From Berberis thunbergii (Eukaryota; Streptophyta; Magnoliopsida; Ranunculales; Berberidaceae): a DNA stretch of 64,000 nt. The stretch spans positions 186,001-250,000 of the forward strand of contig QNQO01000521.1 in NCBI GenBank assembly GCA_003290165.1. Direction: 5' to 3'. The position numbers and the translations under genes are program-made. Positions 58,579 to 64,000 of the stretch are shown one piece after another; position 1 is the first letter of the stretch; every line of letters begins with the position of its first letter. The notes below the pieces were generated by a model. The model had not been told where the DNA came from. It made no database searches and saw only the letters and a program-made list of their open reading frames with translations.

Positions 58579-61148
58579 TCACAAGTCTGTATCGCAAAAC
58601 TTCCCATCCATCCTGTTCTGAACAGCTTTGATTGCAGCAACTCTAGCTGCAGTGGCAGCCCTATTAGCAGCAATTACCACCTTGTTGACTTGTTCATCAA
58701 CCCGTTGAAGGTGAATAGCATTCTCTGCTGCTTTTCTAGCTGCCTGCAATTCAAATGGAGAATAGTAAATGGTTTGTCACAATTGTTCTATTTCTATACA
58801 GATTTTCATGAAGCTTGAAAGGTATAAGTTATGGGTCCTAGATACATATCACTATGGTTCAACTATGGATAGACCAAACAATGGCAAAAATCACTACAAT
58901 ATATTATGGATGGGTCTAAATTGTTGTTGTTGTTTTTTTCCTTCTGTTGATTGGTTGCGTTCGTTTTGTGAGTGAAAATGTCAGTTTAGCTAAGTAGGAC
59001 AAGTATGGGCACTACTAGCATACCTGAACTGCACGCAGGACTGCATCAGTTAATTGGGGTAGTGGATTCTTCAAAATCCCAGCATCCCATTCCCCACATT
59101 TTGTCTCACCATTTCGGAAAGTGTAAATACCATAACCCTGTTTACGTCCTTCATGCCACGACCCTTCATAGCAGTGACCGTTGGCAAAGTGATAGACCCC
59201 AAATCCATGTATCTTGTCTCCAAAATACTCCCCAGCATATTTATCTCCATTCCTGCAAAAACATTCATTCATATTTTATCAGCCAAACAGATCATTAAAC
59301 AATCCAACACATGAAAACAAGTCCAGAATCTTTAAACACAAAATTATCAATCAATTGAATACAAACGATTCTCTGCAGTTTGGTAACTAAATTAATCAGT
59401 TCTTCAAATAAAATTAAACTGGTCCAACGGCAGAGAAGGCTCTTCCACATAAGTTTTTGTAAACACAGAGAACAGAGAAAGATCAACGCCTATCATTTAT
59501 GACTTATACGAGACTCATTGAAATAAAATTTTGCAGATCATAACAAACACAACTTTTATTTGTTATGTCAAATGAATGAAAAAAATCAGCAGTTTGAAAT
59601 TAATAGACCCTAAGAACATATAATTACAACCTTGATTCAGACATGAAAACAGAACCAATTTATTTGATCACAATCTTTTGCAAAGCCCATCGCTAAACAA
59701 CGAAAGGAAACTCATTTTTGTCACCATCATTTAAGACTACAAGAAATAACCAGAGAATTGTACTGTCAAAATTGAAGAATCTCATCCAACACAATTAATT
59801 TTAGGGACCTAAAAATACATAACAGACAATGTAACAGGAATCAAACTAAAAAAATTCAAGAGTTTTCAATTATCAAACAACGCAACAATCAATCTTCACG
59901 GCCAATGAATCTAAAATGTATTAAAAACTGGAAGATCCAACAAGACAATCAATGAAAAGTAGTTATCTTTTACCAGCTTCCCATAATTCTCAGAAATCAA
60001 ATCTTAAAACTATTCATTCTAAAAGCATTAAATATTGAACTCAATTCAATGAAGGCAGTCATATTTTATCTCTCAAAAGAATGATCAAATCTAACACCTA
60101 CTCAACCTGAATTAACAAAAACAAATTCAAGTACACAACACAAAACTCAGAAATCATTCAATCTAAAACCAGTGGTAAGTGAAGAACACTTGGAAATTTG
60201 ACAAAAAGGGATCACAAAGCACCACATAACACAACAATCAAACTCGAACAAGTGAAAACAATCAACAAAAGGGTAGTAAATTACCTAAAGTGGTAGCAAC
60301 CAAGGCCATGTTTGACACCACACTTGAATTCACCAACATAGCAACTCCCATCAGAGCAAGTCTGAACACCAACACCATGACTTTGGCCATGAAACCACTC
60401 TCCTGCATAATTATCCCCAGTGTAAAACTTATAAACACCATAACCATGTCTCAACCCTTGCCTATACTGACCTCTATACCTACTCCCCTTTGCCCAACTC
60501 TCAATCCCATACCCATCATACCTCCCATCAATCCAATCACCCTCATACCTCCCATTAACAAAGTAATTGTAAACCCCACTCCCATTAGACCTCCCTTTAT
60601 GAAACTCCCCTTCATAAAAATCCCCATTACTGTAAAATTCAACCCCTTCTCTTATAATCTTCTTTGAAGACCCCCCACCACCTCCTCCTCCTTCCCCATC
60701 ACTCCCAATGAACCACTCAACAGATTCTTCCCCATTTTTCAACAACCCGCTCTTCTATTCCTTTCAAAACACAACTGCTTTAAGAAAGAAGAGCTCTTGA
60801 TGATAAAAAAACTCCTTTTCTTACTAGCCAGAAAACCGCCACTCCAATGAAACCCAGAGCTAAAACCAAGTTTCTTGAGGTGGGTAAGTCTTCTTTTCTC
60901 AAATAAACGAAAAACAACAATGGGGTCAAGATCAAAACAGCGAAAAACGGAACAAAAGATGAAAAACAAGATGAAGTCCGGTTCGACCGGACTGCTGAAC
61001 CGGACTTGTGGGGCTTCTCTTCCTCTTCAGCGTTGGCGAAATCTTCTTCAGATATCGACGAGATGCTGTGGATTGACGATCGAATCGTGGGTGACGATCG
61101 TAACAGCGACGAGTTCGTCCTAGTTAACTTCTTCTGCCCTCCTTCCAT
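58579..61148 (-). CDS. MORN-repeat membrane protein (AT4G17080-like)
   Basis: Three exons: 60285-61148, 59024-59252 and 58579-58743, with GT-AG introns. The start MEGGQKKLTRTNSSLLRSSP at 61148 and the end QNRMDGKFCDTDL match a plant MORN family that I recall as AT4G17080. A Ser-rich, then acidic N terminus precedes two membrane segments (residues about 65-83 and 94-109). Seven MORN motifs follow, for example YEGEFHKGRSNGSGVYNY, YRGQYRQGLRHGYGVYKF and YEGSWHEGRKQGYGIYTF, then an Ala-rich helix (AANRAATAARVAAIKAVQ). MORN repeats are thought to bind lipids or protein partners at membranes; the exact role is unknown. The frame breaks twice in exon 1: near an A7 run at 60805-60811 and near 60743-60755. 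Each break restores with one added base. The remaining reading is conserved. Confidence 0.9.
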
Positions 61149-61368
61149 TGCTGCTCGCTCGGTTCAATCCGATTCACTCCGGTTCAACAAACAAAAAAAT
61201 CTCCCCTCTCTCTCTGTTTGGGAAACCTAAAAGAAGTCCGTTTGGATTTCTCTGTAGCGACAGATTATTCTCATCACAGTGAAGAAGAAACCTTGACACA
61301 TGTCAAGCGGCGTACGATAAGCAGAGATGGCGCAAGTTAGCGAGGCTTGCTAAAATGAGCACGGAGAG

Positions 61369-61409
61369 CGCGCGCGCACACACACACACACACACAACAG
61401 AGAGAGAAG
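61369..61409. repeat. GC/CA/GA microsatellite upstream of the MORN gene
   Basis: Runs of GC, then CA (about 61376-61396), then AGAGAG. It lies about 220-260 bp upstream of the start at 61148, in the likely promoter or 5' UTR; on the gene strand it reads CT then TG then CG. Confidence 0.9.
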
Positions 61410-61981
61410 AGAACAGAAGCGAAGAGAAAGCGCAAATACAAAACCGTTTTAAAGGGTCCAATCGAGTGAACGATCTTTTCAACGTGCCTCTATGTTTCAA
61501 TTTCCACCGTTCGATATCATCTAAGATTTTAATCGACAACCGAAATTCAACGATTGGTGTGAGCCGTTGGATTGAATTAGCGATTTGACGAGTTTGACGG
61601 ACAAAAGGTGTATGGACGTCCGATCCAAATTCCGATTTTTTCTCTCTACGGATCCACGCACGCAAGCACGTGTGAAAAATAAAAAAAAAATAAAAAATCG
61701 TTAGGTGGGTACTTGAAGTAGTAGTGAACACTACTAGGGCGAGTTGGGAACGAATGCTTGTGAGTTAATGGAGGAACCCGAAGTGCATGGCGGGACAAAG
61801 GTTTTAGAGGAAGTTGTGCACTCGAGGGTAGATGATCTCAATTTTAGTTCTCTAACTTAGGACCAATCTTTTGTTAGTGTGTAGTATAATGGTCGTGTGT
61901 TTGTGAGTGAGTATAGGAATCACATTTTTTAAACGTTTTGAATTAAAAACATTTTTATGTCTGTTTTTTTTTTTTTTTGGT
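61410..61981. other. Spacer, MORN gene upstream flank
   Basis: No separate gene is supported; the minus-strand frame at 61303-61731 lacks any domain. Confidence 0.5.
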
Positions 61982-62469
61982 TAGGGGTGGGCAAAAATCG
62001 ATTTTTAAAATTGGTTCTATAATCGAATTGAAATATGATTAGAAGGAAAATAATTTAAACCGAGGTTATGAACAATTTAAAATTGTAATTTTGAACTGAC
62101 TGAATAATAATTGAACTGACTGATTAATTAGATATACATAAATAAATAAATAAATAATAGGTAGATGTCAATACCTAATTAGTGCAACAATGCACCCTGT
62201 TGCACTGAATGACTCCCATTATCTCTCAGTTTTCAATTTTGGGTTGAAATTTGGGTCTCTCGAAAATTGAACATGTTTTAATGGAAGTCTTTCAAGTGCT
62301 TGAGCCCGAAATTTTGGTCTAACCAAACCGGACCGATCCGAAAGTATTCAATCGATTTCATTGGTTTACAAATACAAAATTTGGTTTGGGTTTTGAACAA
62401 ACTGAGTGAAATAAATTCGAAATCAGTTTGAAACTCAAAACCAAATCGAACTGACATTACCCACCCCTA
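61982..62469. mobile_element. Non-autonomous hAT MITE, 488 bp
   Basis: Ends TAGGGGTGGGCAAAAATCGA and, inverted, ACCCACCCCTA. Subterminal words AATCGA/TCGATT and GAACTGA recur in both arms. The 8-bp duplication is not clean: TTTTGGT precedes the left end, and TTTTGGT lies four bases beyond the right end. Confidence 0.75.
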
Positions 62470-64000
62470 ACATTTTGGTTGTAAATTGCACCTCGAGTAA
62501 GTTGAACTTCAGTCCGTGAATTAATTACATTAGGTGACTTTTATTTCTTTATTTGATAAAATTTTGGTTTTGAATAAAAAGTCAAATTCTCAAAATAACA
62601 ACAAAAGGGTATTGTTGAAAAAGGAAAAAAAAAAAAAACAACTTGCACTCTATGTGGTATGAAAATTCTTCTTGAGGTGCACCGTAGCCAGTAATTATAA
62701 ACATACTAATTAGAATAATAATGAAATTTTAAACTATATACTTCACGCTCATTATCATACATAAAACAAGTGAAATTTCAGATGTGAAAAAATCAATCTA
62801 ACATTCAAAATAGATGAAAAGATTATAAACACGAATAATTTCATCGTAAAAGTATACCCTCCTTTGAATAAAAGTTAATTATTCATCAAATTTAAAAAAA
62901 AAAAAAAAAAAAAAAAAGCCTTCTAGTGAAATCATGTTGCATAATCCACTCTTTCTTAAAGTCTTAGTCTTTAGATTGCCCAAATACTTGAACTTCTCTA
63001 GTCTCGTGTTGTTGTTAATCATGTCCAATTCCAACCCTAACTTGAATTGGCTTAATTTGGCCATCTCACCTCAATCTCCAGCTTAATTGTTAAATTTGTA
63101 TTCAATCCGAATCCGAAAAATTTAAATCCAAATCAAAATTTGGAGAGAATCCAATCAATCCGAAACCCTAATTTCGACCCGCGATTGGGGCCAATGAAGC
63201 TAGTGTAGCATTAGGGTTGAATGTAGGTGATCATTTTAGAATGTAAGTCCCCACGTGCCAAAGTGTATGATTGTTCGAGGGATATGGTTGATTAGTCAGC
63301 AACACTACATGCGCGCATGTGAGGGAAGTGATCCATGATCCATATCAACTCCCAAAATGAAAACAATACAAGAACAAAAAAAAATGTTTTAAAATTTGGA
63401 AAAAAAAATCTTCATATTGGATTTGGCAAAAAGCTTTTGTAAAGATTGTAATAAATTAATTTCCCCTTTTCTTTTCCTATTTTATAAATAAACTTTTTGA
63501 ATTGACATTTTTAGGTGATCTCTTCAAAAGAAAATTTCATTGTTTGATTATACCAAGGAATTTTTATTTTTATTTTTGATTTTATTGAGAAATTGTTGAG
63601 GATAAGAGAGGAATTGTTCAAAAGAAGCTTTGAATGTTCAGACATCGAGTCGAGTAGAGAGTCGTTGGTGAGTGAAAAAGATTGAATAAGTAAAAGTTTC
63701 TGAGTTAAAGTCTAAAAAAGTTTTTTGCTTCAAACGGGAAAACATTTCACTGGAGGACAAGTTTTCTTTTTCTTAAAAAAATCAAACGCTAGAAAACTCA
63801 ATTTCGGGAGAAAATTTTAATTTTTCACAAAACACCTAAAATCATCAAACACGTTACATTTTTAAAGTTGCAATTCAAGTTATCTTTAAAATTGAATTGT
63901 TTGTCCCTGTTTCTGAAATTGTATTTAACTATGATATACAAATTTGAATTAGTGTAGAAATTGTTTATGGGTTATTTATTGAATTAGGGGATATCATTCT
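62470..64000. other. AT-rich spacer, no gene seen
   Basis: Contains A-runs (about 62622-62638 and 62895-62917). No domain-bearing frame to the right edge. Confidence 0.6.

Noticed and set aside
61303..61731. 142-residue minus-strand frame upstream of the MORN gene
   Set aside because: Includes the CA/GA microsatellite and has no domain; more likely promoter or 5' UTR.
1..64000. CRISPR arrays, bacterial operons, organelle-derived inserts
   Set aside because: None seen: tandem units lack regular unique spacers, and no stretch reads as plastid or mitochondrial genes. The tRNA-like gene resembles the nuclear tRNA-Cys.

Overview
This window looks like nuclear DNA from a eudicot. It is AT-rich, its coding exons are short and separated by GT-AG introns, and most of the sequence is layered transposons. 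Genes that I can support occupy little of it. The coding content is plant-typical: an AP2/ERF transcription factor, a glutaredoxin-like protein with a transit-like N terminus, a YbaK/ProX tRNA-editing protein and a MORN-repeat membrane protein. I cannot name the species.

Layout. At 1-600 is the 5' part of a minus-strand glutaredoxin-like (DUF836) gene running off the left edge. At 3.3-4.1 kb is an intronless DREB/ERF gene (minus). From 5 to 35 kb is repeat territory: hAT elements with 8-bp target duplications, a DUF4283 LINE ORF1 remnant, foldback elements with 9-bp target duplications, a decayed Ty3/Gypsy retrotransposon (15.3-21.1 kb) with a TRIM nested in its gag, a decayed tRNA-Cys-like gene, a Mutator-like inverted-repeat element, Tourist MITEs, and a nearly complete L1-type LINE (25.3-32.9 kb, minus). 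From 36.1 to 49.2 kb is a 12-exon plus-strand gene for a YbaK/ProX (PRORSD1-like) aminoacyl-tRNA deacylase; its introns hold two hAT elements, a Tourist MITE, an unclassified inverted-repeat element and a putative Pack-MULE. From 49 to 58 kb is gene-poor DNA with SINEs, a LINE scrap and local duplications. From 58.6 to 61.1 kb is a 3-exon minus-strand MORN-repeat gene. The right end holds one more hAT element and empty AT-rich DNA.

Main points. (1) Six foldback elements have stems of at least three unrelated sequences but share terminal TTCTA-type ends; three have perfect 9-bp target duplications, which suggests one Mutator-like transposition system mobilising different hairpins. (2) hAT elements with TAGGG-type termini each carry a different array of short repeated subterminal words. 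(3) The ERF gene and the ProX gene resemble a neighbouring pair in Arabidopsis (from memory, AT1G44830/AT1G44835), here pushed about 32 kb apart by transposons. (4) The ProX and MORN genes each look intact except for single-base indels at or near homopolymers, so assembly error is as likely as real decay.
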